Shown: positions 8,474 through 17,761, counted from the stretch's first letter. The stretch: 64,000 nt of DNA from Lysinibacillus boronitolerans JCM 21713 = 10a = NBRC 103108 (GCF_000772935.1 NZ_JPVR01000069.1:1-64000); one strand, 5' to 3'. Notes: generated by a model not told the origin, from the letters alone. A program made the numbers and translations.

Positions 8474-9409
8474 TTATGCAGAAGATTCCTTCAGTAACCT
8501 TTGCATGTCTTCATTTAGCATACTTGTAAAATGTAATGGCACACTTGTTAATGGATGTTCCATACTTAAAGATACACAATGGAGTGCTTGTCGATCAATC
8601 TGAAGACGGCTACCCCCATAAAGGTCATCACCAACAAGTGGATGTCCGAGATGCGACATGTGCACACGAATTTGATGTGTACGCCCTGTATGCAGTTGAA
8701 GTCGTACATGTGTCATTGGTTCAGCACCTAGTAAAAAGCGCTTCAGAACCTTTACATCTGTATGTGCATATTGCCCATCTTCTCGTACTTCTCTTTCAAT
8801 AATACTAGCTTCTTTACGACCAATCGGCGCTATAATCGATTGAAAATTTTGTTCGATATGTCCATGTACAATGGCTTCATATTGTCTTGAAATCTCCCTA
8901 CTACGCTGAGCAAGCCCTGTTAAATGATGAATATGAGCATGCTTAGCTATACAGAGTAAACCTGATGTATCACGGTCCAGCCTTGTAACAATATGAGCCG
9001 TAGAATCCAATCCTTGTTGCTGGAAATAGCCACAAACTAAATTAGCAATGCTGTTCGTTGGATGCTCTCGTGAGGGGATCGTGCTTTGGTGAGCTGGTTT
9101 GTTGAGCACTAAGATGGCATCGTCTTCGTAGACAATGGTCAAATCGCCATGCTCGATAGCAAGCCCTTCACTTTTTTCTTCAGGAGGAAACGTTACTTTC
9201 ACACAATCACCAGCTTGCAGGATATGCCTTACATTACGTTCGACATCATTCACAGTCAACATACCACCATCGAATTTAATAGCGGTTAGAGCTCGCTTAG
9301 AAATACGCCACTCTTGAAGGGCTTCTCGTAATAGTTGGCCATTTTTCTTCGCCACAAATTGCAATGTAAATCGTGTATCCATATTATTCATTTGCAACAA
9401 AGGATTCAT
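8474..9409 (-). CDS. RluD-family pseudouridine synthase (YjbO-like)
   Basis: About 311 residues. A short N-terminal S4-like region is followed by the catalytic domain. The family motif [14 protein letters not shown] contains the catalytic Asp, and [19 protein letters not shown] is motif III. It converts uridine to pseudouridine in rRNA or tRNA; the target site is unknown. The ATG at 9409 has GGGAG 7 nt upstream and overlaps nadK by 26 nt. A later ATG at 9391, overlapping the nadK stop, is an alternative. Gene order matches yjbM-yjbN-yjbO. Confidence 0.9.
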   Translation of the reverse strand: MNPLLQMNNMDTRFTLQFVAKKNGQLLREALQEWRISKRALTAIKFDGGMLTVNDVERNVRHILQAGDCVKVTFPPEEKSEGLAIEHGDLTIVYEDDAILVLNKPAHQSTIPSREHPTNSIANLVCGYFQQQGLDSTAHIVTRLDRDTSGLLCIAKHAHIHHLTGLAQRSREISRQYEAIVHGHIEQNFQSIIAPIGRKEASIIEREVREDGQYAHTDVKVLKRFLLGAEPMTHVRLQLHTGRTHQIRVHMSHLGHPLVGDDLYGGSRLQIDRQALHCVSLSMEHPLTSVPLHFTSMLNEDMQRLLKESSA

Positions 9410-10178
9410 GCACTCGCTCCCAAAATGGGAATGGTCGGAAACGGGCAAAACGTACTTTTTCATTTGCTACATTAAACGCTATCGCTTTGACATCACCTTG
9501 TGTAATTTGCAAGTGATCAACAGTCATATTAAAATTTTGTTCATTTACAGGACGCAATACACAATGATGGTGCGCTGGCAAAATTAATGGTGATCCTACT
9601 GTTCTGAACACACGGTTATTAATTGAGGCAATTTCAGTAACTTGAAGTGCTGCAAGTGTAGGATGTATGATGGCCCCACCTAGTGCTTTATTATAAGCCG
9701 TACTACCCGACGGAGTGGATACACAGAGGCCATCTCCACGGAAACGTTCAAACTGATTGCCATTTAACTCAACATCCATTACAAGTGTAACATCTGGCGA
9801 TTTGACTGTTGCTTCATTTAAAGCTAGATACGTATTTGATTCGGCATTATGATGCTCTACCTTTACTTCCAGCAGTGGATATTCCACAACATTAAAATCC
9901 TTTTTAGCAATGGATAAAACTAATTTTTCTAATTCAGATGGTTTCCAATCCGCATAAAATCCTAAATGCCCAGTATGGATACCAACGAATGCTACTTGGT
10001 CTAATAAATGAGCGTATCGATGAAAGGCATGCAATAGCGTGCCATCTCCTCCAATTGAAACAACAATTTCTGGCGTCTCTTCATCATAGGTTAAGCCAAA
10101 ATCCTGTAAATAGGTTTTTGCAAGTTCCATCAGCTCATTGGATTGTGCATCTCTACGTGATTGAATCGAAAATTTCAT
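9384..10178 (-). CDS. nadK: NAD kinase
   Basis: 264 residues, the usual size of the short bacillary enzyme (YjbN). It phosphorylates NAD to NADP with ATP. The GGDGT motif ([10 protein letters not shown]) and the second nucleotide motif with ALNEATVKS are both intact, as is the Gly-rich [15 protein letters not shown] segment. The start overlaps the relQ stop by 4 nt (ATGA), with GAAGGAGCGTGACG upstream, so translation is coupled to relQ. It is the middle gene of relQ-nadK-rlu. Confidence 0.97.
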   Translation of the reverse strand: MKFSIQSRRDAQSNELMELAKTYLQDFGLTYDEETPEIVVSIGGDGTLLHAFHRYAHLLDQVAFVGIHTGHLGFYADWKPSELEKLVLSIAKKDFNVVEYPLLEVKVEHHNAESNTYLALNEATVKSPDVTLVMDVELNGNQFERFRGDGLCVSTPSGSTAYNKALGGAIIHPTLAALQVTEIASINNRVFRTVGSPLILPAHHHCVLRPVNEQNFNMTVDHLQITQGDVKAIAFNVANEKVRFARFRPFPFWERVHESFVANE

Positions 10179-10846
10179 TGTGCGTCACGCTCCTTCTCCG
10201 TTAGTAAATTAGGATTCGATGCTTCTTTATATTCGCTAAAGTAGGCCTGTGCCTCTTGAATTTCACTGCGAATGGATGACATTTCCTCATCCAACCGAAA
10301 TGCCGCCTCGGCAGCACTTTGCAAGCGATTCTTAATTTCTTCTGGGAACATGCCTTTATATTTATAATTTAAAGAATGCTCTATTGAAGCCCAGAAATTC
10401 ATGGCCAGTGTACGGATTTGTATTTCCGCTAATACTACTTTTTTTCCTTGAATAGTTTCAACAGGATACTCCACAATCATATGGTAGGAGCGATAACCAC
10501 TAGGCTTATTATGTGTAATATAATCGCGTTCTTCCACTACACGCATATCTTTTCGCTGTCGAATAAGCTCAGTTACCGTTGAGATATCATCAACAAATTG
10601 ACACATAATCCGAAGGCCAGCAATATCGCCAAGTTCATCACCAAGTTGTTTAGAAGGCTCAAAAGCTAATCCTTTTTCTAACGTTTTGTCATATATACTT
10701 GCTAAAGGCTTGACACGTCCTGTGACAAATTCAATTGGCGAATTGGCATTTACAATACCAAATTGCGAACGCATGCCCTTTAATTTTACTTTTAATTCGT
10801 CTACTGCTTGTTTATAAGGACTTAAAAATATTTCCCATTGTCCCAT
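10175..10846 (-). CDS. relQ: small alarmone synthetase RelQ/SasB (YjbM)
   Basis: About 223 residues with only the synthetase domain. It makes (p)ppGpp from ATP and GDP/GTP; no HD hydrolase, TGS or ACT domain is present. Motifs include [12 protein letters not shown], the substrate loop [12 protein letters not shown], and [17 protein letters not shown] with catalytic Glu/Gln. The ATG at 10846 follows GGGAGG by 8 nt; an upstream in-frame start adds 12 residues without a site. First gene of the relQ-nadK-rlu operon. Confidence 0.94.
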   Translation of the reverse strand: MGQWEIFLSPYKQAVDELKVKLKGMRSQFGIVNANSPIEFVTGRVKPLASIYDKTLEKGLAFEPSKQLGDELGDIAGLRIMCQFVDDISTVTELIRQRKDMRVVEERDYITHNKPSGYRSYHMIVEYPVETIQGKKVVLAEIQIRTLAMNFWASIEHSLNYKYKGMFPEEIKNRLQSAAEAAFRLDEEMSSIRSEIQEAQAYFSEYKEASNPNLLTEKERDAQ

Positions 10847-10902
10847 TGTAAAAACCTCCCGACAATCGGTATCGAACACCACCGTCTGTTCGTTTTGTCT
10901 TT

Positions 10903-11286
10903 CTATTCAGCGAGAATAGCCTTGAAGTGTTGCTCCACTGCTTGGACAAATTCTGCCCCATAATTGTAATTTCCTTCAATATTATACACGAGCATTTCCA
11001 ATTCCTCGTAGAAATTTGTCAGCTCAATCACTTCTTCACCTATTCGTAGCAATGGATTTTTCCCTTTTTGTAAAATATGTACAAGATTCTCCCAACTACT
11101 CGGTGGAAAACGCAAGTAATGATAGTCGTCACCTGCATCAAGTAAATAAATAAATGCAAAATCATCTGAATCTGCAATGAGTTGTCCAGCAGGTTTTAAC
11201 TGTAAATTTACTTCATTGTCGTTTAAACTAAAATGAAGTTGATCTTGTTCAAAATTCGATGTATCTATTGTATAAATTTTACGCAC
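10903..11286 (-). CDS. yjbL: UPF0738 family protein YjbL
   Basis: About 127 residues of the YjbL family (UPF0738), function unknown. The sequence is predicted soluble and acidic, with a beta-rich first half (KIYTIDTSNFEQDQLHFSL) and a helical C-terminus. GTG start at 11286 chosen because AAAAGGGGAACC precedes it; the longer in-frame reading begins inside a hydrophobic stretch overlapping the divergent yjbK start. It lies between relQ and the divergent yjbK, as in B. subtilis. Confidence 0.85.
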   Translation of the reverse strand: MRKIYTIDTSNFEQDQLHFSLNDNEVNLQLKPAGQLIADSDDFAFIYLLDAGDDYHYLRFPPSSWENLVHILQKGKNPLLRIGEEVIELTNFYEELEMLVYNIEGNYNYGAEFVQAVEQHFKAILAE

Positions 11287-11412
11287 ATGCGGTTCCCCTT
11301 TTCGTTGTACTCTTCCTCTTATTTTAGCACACAGGGTAAATAGTTGCAGTGTGTAAATATTAATTCGAGCGAAACAACGGATGAAAAATAAAAAATAATT
11401 AGGTGATAATAA

Positions 11413-12000
11413 ATGACACAAGAAATTGAGATTGAATTTAAAAATCTATTAACAAAACAACAATACGAGCAATTATTACAAGAGTTCCACATTAGCCAAG
11501 ATGCTATTCATCGTCAAACAAATCATTATTTTGACACACCTAATCAAGCAATTCGCAAACTACAAAGTGGTCTTCGTATTAGACAAATTGGTAATTATTA
11601 CGAATGTACGCTCAAAGAGAAAAATGCTGAGCATGCTCACCTTGAAACAACGGATAAGATAACAGCAATAGAGGCGCAACAAATGTTAGATGGCAAAGGA
11701 TTTTATGCCCAAGAGGTAGCTAAAAGATTAGCTCTCCATCATATTCCTTTAGAACAATTGCATGTATTTGGTTCGCTCACTACAGATCGTGTCGAAATTC
11801 CATACAAAGAGGGACTTCTTGTTTTCGATCATTCTTTCTATTTGCAGTGCGACGATTATGAGGTAGAATATGAAGCAAAAGATGCAATAAAAGGAAATAT
11901 AATTTTCGACAGTTTTTTACAACAATATGGTATTGATAAGCGACCAACTGATAAAAAAATCGCCCGTTTTATGAAAGCACTAAAAGCACAAAATTTATAA
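11413..12000 (+). CDS. yjbK: CYTH domain protein YjbK
   Basis: 195 residues with the CYTH (adenylyl cyclase/thiamine triphosphatase) fold. The N-terminal EIEIEFK gives the ExExK signature; later YFDTPNQAIRK, LRIRQIG and VEYEAKD supply the basic and acidic residues that line the tunnel for triphosphate and metal. Members hydrolyse inorganic or organic triphosphates, but the YjbK substrate is not fixed. Position beside relQ suggests nucleotide metabolism, an inference only. Start after GGTGATAATAA. Confidence 0.9.
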   Translation: MTQEIEIEFKNLLTKQQYEQLLQEFHISQDAIHRQTNHYFDTPNQAIRKLQSGLRIRQIGNYYECTLKEKNAEHAHLETTDKITAIEAQQMLDGKGFYAQEVAKRLALHHIPLEQLHVFGSLTTDRVEIPYKEGLLVFDHSFYLQCDDYEVEYEAKDAIKGNIIFDSFLQQYGIDKRPTDKKIARFMKALKAQNL

Positions 12001-12028
12001 AATTATAAAAAGGAAGGTGTCTGACTCC

Positions 12029-12787
12029 TTGGATATTCAATCATTAAAATCTTTACTAGAAATTCAGGCATTGCAAACACTTGGATCTAGCGAAAGTTCA
12101 TCCACAGACAATGAGTCTATTTTTTCAGACATGATTAACGAATTATTAGGAGAAACGTCGACAGCAAGAAATGCTAAATTATCAAGTTTGCTTGCTACAG
12201 GCACATCAAATAATTCAAATTTCATCAATCAGCTGGCTACTTCTGAGCAAAGTCCATTAGAATCATTTCTTTACAAAGGCTCTAATGCCGTGTTCATACC
12301 TGAATCAGTCAAACAAGCTTTAGCAAACACATATGCTACTAACAAACTTGAATCCTATGTTTCAGACGATGTAATAGGTTCTACAGCATATGCCAATTCA
12401 CTAGCAGGAGCAAATGAATATACGGCCATTATTGAAAAAGCAGCCACTACTTATCAGATACCTGCAAAGCTTATTGCAGCAGTTATTAAACAAGAATCTA
12501 ATTTTAATCCAACTGTAGTAAGCCATGCAGGGGCGCAAGGTTTAATGCAACTTATGCCCACAACAGCACAATATTTAGGTGTAACTAACGCTTTTGATCC
12601 AGAGCAGAATATTATGGCTGGAGCAAAATATTTGCGTCAAATGCTGGATAAGTTTAATAATGACCCTACATTAGCATTAGCAGCCTATAATGCTGGCGCA
12701 TCTCGTGTTACAAAATATGGAGGAATTCCTCCTTTTAAAGAAACACAGAATTATGTCAAAAAAGTGATGAATTACTTTACAGTGTAA
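12029..12787 (+). CDS. yjbJ: lytic transglycosylase YjbJ
   Basis: About 252 residues. A Ser/Asn-rich, low-complexity N-terminal half is followed by an SLT domain from about residue 125. KQESNFNPTVVSHAGAQGLM contains the catalytic Glu and is followed by QLMPTTAQYLG; AALAAYNAGASRV gives the C-terminal motif. It cleaves peptidoglycan to 1,6-anhydro products. No classical signal peptide is seen. TTG at 12029 is preferred because AAGGAAGGTG lies 9 nt upstream; a GTG at 12017 overlaps the ribosome site. Terminator at 12820. Confidence 0.88.
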   Translation: MDIQSLKSLLEIQALQTLGSSESSSTDNESIFSDMINELLGETSTARNAKLSSLLATGTSNNSNFINQLATSEQSPLESFLYKGSNAVFIPESVKQALANTYATNKLESYVSDDVIGSTAYANSLAGANEYTAIIEKAATTYQIPAKLIAAVIKQESNFNPTVVSHAGAQGLMQLMPTTAQYLGVTNAFDPEQNIMAGAKYLRQMLDKFNNDPTLALAAYNAGASRVTKYGGIPPFKETQNYVKKVMNYFTV

Positions 12788-12819
12788 TCGCATTTTTCCC
12801 GTTTTCTATGTCATTTCCA

Positions 12820-12856
12820 ACAAATTTCACCCATAGTGGTGAAATTTGTGCTTTTA
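12820..12856 (+). terminator. terminator of yjbJ
   Basis: A 12-bp perfect stem ACAAATTTCACC / GGTGAAATTTGT is followed by GCTTTTAT. Confidence 0.8.
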
Positions 12857-13007
12857 TAGCGAACAGCAATTCGAAAGAGCTCTTTGTTTGTGTTAACGAA
12901 AAGACGTTGATAGAATGAAGGTAGTCACAAGAATTTCACATTTTGATGAGGATGAAGTATACAATATGGTACTTTACGATATAAAGAATTAAAGGAGCAT
13001 ATAACTT

Positions 13008-13415
13008 ATGAGTCGAAAATACACTGTTCCTTATGAGGAGCTGGGAGCTGAAAAACTGTCAGAACTCATTCATGCGTTCTATAAAAGAGTTGCTCAGCAT
13101 CCTGATCTTATTCCAATCTTTCCAAAGGATTTAACAGAAACAGCCCGTAAACAAATTCAATTTCAAACACAGTATTTAGGGGGTCCAAATCTTTTTACTG
13201 AAGAACATGGTCATCCAATGATGCGTGCACGTCACATGAATTTTCCTATTACACCTGACCGCGCTCAAGCTTGGCTAGAGTGTATGTCAGAAGCAATGGA
13301 TGAGGTAGGTTTGGAAGGGAAGTTCCGTGAAACTTATTATCAACGTTTAGTATTAACAGCTCATCACATGGTTAATACGCCAAATGACGATGAGGGGGAA
13401 TTGTTACGTGAATAA
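13008..13415 (+). CDS. yjbI: truncated haemoglobin YjbI (group II)
   Basis: 135 residues of the trHbO group. PYEELGAEKLSELIHAFYKRV starts the fold. Distal-pocket residues lie in the F-QTQYLGGP segment, and RARHMNFPIT carries the proximal His. Group II globins bind oxygen with high affinity and are linked to oxidative or nitrosative chemistry. The start follows AAAGGAGCATATAACTT. The 3' end overlaps the GTG start of spxH, so the two are co-translated, as in B. subtilis. Confidence 0.95.
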   Translation: MSRKYTVPYEELGAEKLSELIHAFYKRVAQHPDLIPIFPKDLTETARKQIQFQTQYLGGPNLFTEEHGHPMMRARHMNFPITPDRAQAWLECMSEAMDEVGLEGKFRETYYQRLVLTAHHMVNTPNDDEGELLRE

Positions 13416-14217
13416 TATTCAAATGTTGCAAGAGCCAACGCCAACGATTTCTACTGCAAACAAGCCAATTGAATTGTATATTTTCGTAGATCCACTTTGC
13501 CCTGAAGCTTTCAGCATGCAAGCAACTCTTCGTAAATTACAGCTTGAATACAACCATTACTTCACATGGCGCTTTGTTTTAAGCACAGAACTTACTTCTT
13601 TAAACTGCTTAAGTAAACGTGTCAAAGGTTGTATTTCAGGAATCGAACTTGATATTAATCACCCTGTTTTACCTTCTATCGCTATTAAAGCCGCTGAATT
13701 ACAGGGGAAGCGTGCAGGTGCACGTTATTTATCAAAACTACAAGAATATGTATTATTAAGTCATCAAGATGTAAACTCCTATGCAACGCTTTTAAAAATA
13801 GCTGAGGATGTTCAACTCGATATGAATGAGTTTACTGTTGACTTTGGTTCTAAGGAGGCAGCACGTGCTTTCCAATGCGATTTATATATTAAACGCGAAA
13901 TGGAAGTGGAAGAAGTACCAAGTATCGTATTTTTCAATGAATGTATTGAAGATGAGGGACTAAAAGTTAGTGGTAGCTATTCCTATGAAGTTTATGAACA
14001 TATTTTACAAGAAATGCTGAATGAACAGCTTGTTCGTCAGCCATTACCATCAATAGAGGACTTATTTTCTAAATTCCATACTCTTTCTACTAATGAAATA
14101 GCTTTTATCTATTCATTAACAGAGCAAGCAGCAGAGCGTGAACTAAAGAAACGTATGCTGCAACAAAAGATCGAACGAATCCAGACTACTCACGCTACGT
14201 TATGGCGTCTTAAATAA
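13408..14217 (+). CDS. spxH: ClpXP adaptor SpxH (YjbH)
   Basis: About 269 residues of the DsbA-like YjbH family, which delivers Spx to ClpXP. PIELYIFVDPLCPEAF begins the thioredoxin-like domain; AAELQGKRAGARYL and EDEGLKVSGSYSYEVYE are family landmarks. Two oddities: the usual second active-site cysteine (CPEC) is Ala here (CPEA), and the His/Cys-rich N-terminus that binds zinc in B. subtilis YjbH is missing. GTG start at 13408, overlapping yjbI, with GAGGGGGAATTG upstream. Confidence 0.92.
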   Translation: MNNIQMLQEPTPTISTANKPIELYIFVDPLCPEAFSMQATLRKLQLEYNHYFTWRFVLSTELTSLNCLSKRVKGCISGIELDINHPVLPSIAIKAAELQGKRAGARYLSKLQEYVLLSHQDVNSYATLLKIAEDVQLDMNEFTVDFGSKEAARAFQCDLYIKREMEVEEVPSIVFFNECIEDEGLKVSGSYSYEVYEHILQEMLNEQLVRQPLPSIEDLFSKFHTLSTNEIAFIYSLTEQAAERELKKRMLQQKIERIQTTHATLWRLK

Positions 14218-14228
14218 TACAATAAACC

Positions 14229-14264
14229 AAAGGGACTCCAGTCATCATGATGGAGTCCCTTTTT
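14229..14264 (+). terminator. terminator of yjbI-spxH
   Basis: A 10-bp perfect stem AGGGACTCCA / TGGAGTCCCT is followed by TTTT, 11 nt after the spxH stop. Confidence 0.9.
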
Positions 14265-14274
14265 AAGATAACGC

Positions 14275-14394
14275 AAAATACAAAGAAGCGCCTCTATCCT
14301 CGACCGATAGAGACGCTTCTTTTTCACAAAGGGGATGGGAGAAATGTTCACGTTCAAACAAAGGGGTGTATGTTTGTTTTGTGATTTATTTCAC
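14275..14394 (-). ncRNA. roxS: small regulatory RNA RoxS (RsaE)
   Basis: About 115-120 nt on the minus strand between spxH and pepF, the same region as B. subtilis roxS. Two exact copies of the C-rich CCCCTTTG motif (14359-14366 and 14327-14334) are separated by GTTTGAACGTGAACATTTCT, matching the RsaE/RoxS core. These C-rich loops base-pair with ribosome sites of central-metabolism mRNAs. The 3' end is a strong hairpin (14282-14322). Both ends are estimated from the promoter and hairpin, not measured. Confidence 0.88.
14282..14322 (-). terminator. intrinsic terminator of roxS
   Basis: A two-part stem, AAAGAAGCG/CGCTTCTTT closing CTCTATC/GATAGAG, has a 7-nt loop. On the minus strand it is followed by TATTTTGC. 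Confidence 0.88.
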
Positions 14395-14396
14395 AA
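14379..14396 (-). promoter_or_regulatory. Rex-type operator at roxS start
   Basis: The inverted repeat TTGTGA-N6-TCACAA (minus strand TTGTGAAATAAATCACAA) fits the Rex NADH-sensor operator and overlaps the predicted roxS start. In B. subtilis roxS is repressed by Rex. Fnr/Crp sites share this half-site, so the protein is not settled by sequence alone. Confidence 0.7.
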
Positions 14397-14401
14397 GAAT
14401 T

Positions 14402-14430
14402 ACTCTATCACGGAATAATATATTTAGCAA
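14402..14430 (-). promoter_or_regulatory. candidate roxS promoter
   Basis: On the minus strand: TTGCTA, a 17-bp spacer, then TAGAGT, placing the start near 14394. Both boxes match consensus at 4 of 6 positions. Confidence 0.5.
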
Positions 14431-14445
14431 TGAAACCAATACTAG

Positions 14446-14454
14446 ATTCACAAA
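14446..14454 (-). promoter_or_regulatory. candidate ResD-binding site of roxS
   Basis: The minus strand reads TTTGTGAAT, the consensus reported for the response regulator ResD, about 56 bp upstream of the predicted roxS start. ResD activates roxS in B. subtilis. Confidence 0.5.
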
Positions 14455-14562
14455 TTTGTCAAATAGAAAGCGATTACAAACAGTATTTTTCCAAGATGCA
14501 CACTTTAAACCTATTTATAAATCAAAAAAAATCATTATTCTTTCCTTTTCAATTATGCTGTT

Positions 14563-14599
14563 ATAAAAAAAACGGGCTATAGGAACATTCCTATAGCCC
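14563..14599 (-). terminator. terminator of pepF
   Basis: An 11-bp perfect stem GGGCTATAGGA / TCCTATAGCCC is followed on the minus strand by a T8 run, just after the pepF stop. Confidence 0.9.
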
Positions 14600-14605
14600 A
14601 ATCAA

Positions 14606-16423
14606 TTAGTTATTCAACAATAATTTCTCCAGTTCGTTTAAACGTTCTTCAAATACTTTACATGCATCTTCGATTGGCTTAGCCTCGTTCATATCAACGC
14701 CTGCTGCCTTTAATACTTCAATAGGGAAATCAGAGCATCCTGCTTTTAAGAAGTTATTAATATAACGTTCTACAGCTGGTGCACCCTCCTCTAAAATTTG
14801 TTTACTCAATGCTGTAGCGGCGGATTTACCCGTCGCATACTGATAAACATAGTAATTATAGTAGAAGTGTGGGATACGAGCCCATTCTAAGCCAATTTCC
14901 TCATCCACTACCATATCATCACCGAAGTACTTTTTGTTTAATTCATAATAAACTTCTGTTAAACGATCTGCTGTCAACGACTCACCGTTCTTATCCATTT
15001 CATGAATAAGATGTTCAAACTCTGCAAACATTGTTTGTCTGAATACCGTACTTCTAAAACCATCTAACCAATGATTTAATAAGTAGATCTTTTGTTGTGG
15101 GTCATCAATTGTTTTCAGTAAATAGTCATTTAATAACTCTTCATTACAAGTAGACGCTACCTCTGCCACAAAAATAGAATAATCTCCATAAACAAATGGC
15201 TGGTTGTTTCGTGAATAATAACTATGAACACTGTGGCCGAATTCATGTGCTAATGTAAATAAATTGTTCACATTGTCTTGCCAATTCATTAAAATATACG
15301 GATTCGTACCATATGCGCCTGATGAATAGGCTCCACTACGCTTCCCTTTATTTTCTAAAACATCGACCCAACGGTTATCCAGTCCGTTTTGAACGATGCT
15401 TTGATATTCCTCCCCTAATGGAGCTAAAGCTTTTACTAAAATATCTTTCGCCTCATCATAGGAAACCTTCATTTCCACCTCTTTAACAAGTGGCGCAAAT
15501 AAATCCCACATATGCAATTCGTCTACGCCCAATAATTTCTTACGCAACGAAATATAACGTTGCATAGCTGGTAAATACTTATGAATTGTTTCCACAAGTT
15601 GATCATAGACAGTTTCCGGGATGAAGTTATTAGACATGGCAGCGTGGCGTGCAGATTCATAATGACGAATTCGAGCACTTACATTATGCTTCTTCACATT
15701 ACCAGTTAGCGTAGCCGAGAACGTATTTTTAAACTTGCCATACGTTTCGTACATCGCTTTAAATGCGCCTTCACGTACAGAGCGATCCTTGCTCTCTAAA
15801 AACTTGATATAGTTACCATGTGTAAGTTGTACTTCTTCCCCCTCTTCATTTTTCACATGAGGGAATACCATGTCGGCATTATTTAACATGCTAAACGTAT
15901 TAGATGCTGAACCCGTTACCTCAGACATTTGTGCTAGTAATGCCTCCTGTTCAGCTGGTAACACATGTGGACGTGCCATCGTAATTTCTTTTAAAGATTG
16001 CTTATATAGTTGTAGGTCTTGATTTTCTGCTAAGTAGCCCTCAATCGTTTCTTCATTTAATGACAGGATTTCTGGCGTTAAATAGGAAAGGCCAGCTGAG
16101 ATACTCGTTGCCAATGTTTGTATACGGCTGTTCATATCTTGATAAAAGCTATTAGTCGTATCTTGATCATAACGCATATGAGCATATGTGTAGAGCTTCA
16201 TTGCACGTTCATATATATGATCATGATACTGCAAAGCTGCTAATAATGCTTCTGCCCCATTATTTAAAGTACCTGCATAGCTAGGTGCTTGTTTAGCAAG
16301 CTCTGCAACCTCCTTCAATTCTTCTTCCCAAGCTGCATCTGTTGCAAAGATATCCTCTAAGCGCCATGTTAATTCTTCTGGTACTTCTTTTCTAACCAAA
16401 ACCTGATTACTGTTACTAGCCAT
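14606..16423 (-). CDS. pepF: oligoendopeptidase F
   Basis: 605-residue M3-family zinc metallopeptidase that cleaves cytosolic oligopeptides. The zinc site is intact: FTLAHEFGHSVHSYYSRN (HExxH) with the distal Glu in VAEVASTCNEELL about 25 residues later. The N-terminal domain (RKEVPEELTWRLEDIFATD) is typical. Length is normal. It lies downstream of the coiA remnant (about 50 nt apart, same strand), probably with its own start site near 16440. Confidence 0.96.
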   Translation of the reverse strand: MASNSNQVLVRKEVPEELTWRLEDIFATDAAWEEELKEVAELAKQAPSYAGTLNNGAEALLAALQYHDHIYERAMKLYTYAHMRYDQDTTNSFYQDMNSRIQTLATSISAGLSYLTPEILSLNEETIEGYLAENQDLQLYKQSLKEITMARPHVLPAEQEALLAQMSEVTGSASNTFSMLNNADMVFPHVKNEEGEEVQLTHGNYIKFLESKDRSVREGAFKAMYETYGKFKNTFSATLTGNVKKHNVSARIRHYESARHAAMSNNFIPETVYDQLVETIHKYLPAMQRYISLRKKLLGVDELHMWDLFAPLVKEVEMKVSYDEAKDILVKALAPLGEEYQSIVQNGLDNRWVDVLENKGKRSGAYSSGAYGTNPYILMNWQDNVNNLFTLAHEFGHSVHSYYSRNNQPFVYGDYSIFVAEVASTCNEELLNDYLLKTIDDPQQKIYLLNHWLDGFRSTVFRQTMFAEFEHLIHEMDKNGESLTADRLTEVYYELNKKYFGDDMVVDEEIGLEWARIPHFYYNYYVYQYATGKSAATALSKQILEEGAPAVERYINNFLKAGCSDFPIEVLKAAGVDMNEAKPIEDACKVFEERLNELEKLLLNN

Positions 16424-16473
16424 TATGCCAGCCCCCTTTATATGTGCTTTTTTCCTTTTACTCTCATATTTTC

Positions 16474-17596
16474 TCAGTATATTGTGGCAATTGCAAATAA
16501 ATGTACATAGACTTGCTCACAATTATCTAGTAAATCATCTTCATGGTTCATACGCTTAAGTAGATGCCCATAATTTTGAATAGCCCTTACTGCTTGTTCG
16601 GTTACTTCTAGCTGATGCTGACATAAAAAATTTTCCATCTGTCCCCTTGTTAATTCAAATGGTTGACGTCCTAATTGTTTACTAAAATATACTAGCATCG
16701 TTTGCCATTCACTCGTGAACAAAGAGATAGATGCTCCTTCTCTCACTGGAATCCCAATGTAAGGCGGCATCGCAGTAAGAGAAAGATTTAATTCATAGCA
16801 ATTACGTAAAAATGGATCTTGTGCTCCCTTCTTGCTATGTAAAAGACGATTAGACGCAAATTGCCTACAACTCTGTTTATAGAGCTGCCAATAGCGTTGA
16901 AATTCTTCTTGAGTAATACGTTGAGGTATATAAAAAGGAAAAAGTTGTTGATCGATCGGAATTTTCTGTACTTTACCTATGAAAGTATGCCCGTGAACAT
17001 GAAGAAGATTCGTCCAATAAATAAATTGGGCTGTCCCCGCGTTGTATGTTAGTAAATAAGGCAAGCCTGTTGTCGTTGTTATAAACGCTTTTTGAAGCAA
17101 TGGAGAGATTCTAATTTTTCTGATGCCGTTGGTGGATTCTTTGCTTTGTGGAGTTTGAAATAGCCAAATTGCTTGTATATCGTTTCTTTCATAGCCCATT
17201 GTTCGTTGTCGCCATTTTTCATGAGAGATTGAACTACATTGAAATTCAACTGCGAACTGCTCCTCATCTATCGTAACGAGCAAATCAGGTCGCTGAGAAA
17301 GCTCTTTTAAATAGGGCTCTAATTTCACCTGATGTCCATGCTTTTTGAGCCATTCATAATAATTGTATTTTACCTTGTAAATGTAATGTAGATTCACCTT
17401 CTGCGAATAGCTGTGAACATTGGTTTTTTGTGAAGTGCGCAAAATGAGGAATGTTATAGTTACCTATTTTCAATTGAACTTGTTCTAAACATTGAGGGCA
17501 AAAAAATTTCATCTGCCGCCTATATCGCTGCAAAGCTTTCCTCGTATATTGATATGGGAGAAATAGTTGCTGTTGATTGTTATAGGCAATAAGCAT
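16474..17596 (-). pseudogene. coiA: competence protein CoiA, frameshifted
   Basis: The CoiA family (nuclease-like competence protein acting in transformation) is split over two frames. The first part (ATG at 17596 after AAAAAAGGAGCTGATTAT) encodes MLIAYNNQQQ..., the zinc-type CPQC motif, HFAHF and EGESTLHLQGKIQLL, then stops at 17354. The second frame continues in register with YYEWLKKHG, LEPYLKELSQRPDLLV and the nuclease motif FAVEFQCSSIS to 16474. One extra base near 17355-17375 explains it. It is either a true pseudogene or a sequencing error; both halves otherwise look well preserved. Confidence 0.85.
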
Positions 17597-17711
17597 ATAA
17601 TCAGCTCCTTTTTTAACAACTATAATGGAATGGATTTTCACTAACAAAAATAAAGCAGTTTTTTCTTGAAATTTTAAAAATGCGATGTTATTTCTGTGAT
17701 GTTGAAAGCAT

Positions 17712-17761
17712 AAAAAAAGGACTGTAGTGAACTCGATTCATTTACGAGTTTCACTACAGTC
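17712..17761 (-). terminator. terminator of mecA
   Basis: A long stem, GACTGTAGTGA-ACTCG / CGAGTTTCACTACAGTC (one bulge), is followed on the minus strand by T7. Confidence 0.88.

Noticed and set aside
14344-14418. 24-codon plus-strand frame with a GGGATGGGAGAA ribosome-like site
   Set aside because: The G-rich stretch is simply the complement of the C-rich RoxS motifs.
14379-14429. Fnr-activated plus-strand promoter (TGTGA-N6-TCACA centred 41.5 bp before a possible start, TAATAT -10)
   Set aside because: No gene or terminator follows on that strand; the palindrome is better explained as the Rex site of roxS on the minus strand.
14366-14566. Plus-strand reading frame of 66 codons between roxS and pepF
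   Set aside because: No ribosome site, unbiased composition, and it crosses the roxS promoter and operator on the other strand.
17354-17442. Programmed ribosomal frameshift in coiA
   Set aside because: No slippery heptamer with stimulatory structure or internal Shine-Dalgarno was seen, and CoiA is not known to be recoded.
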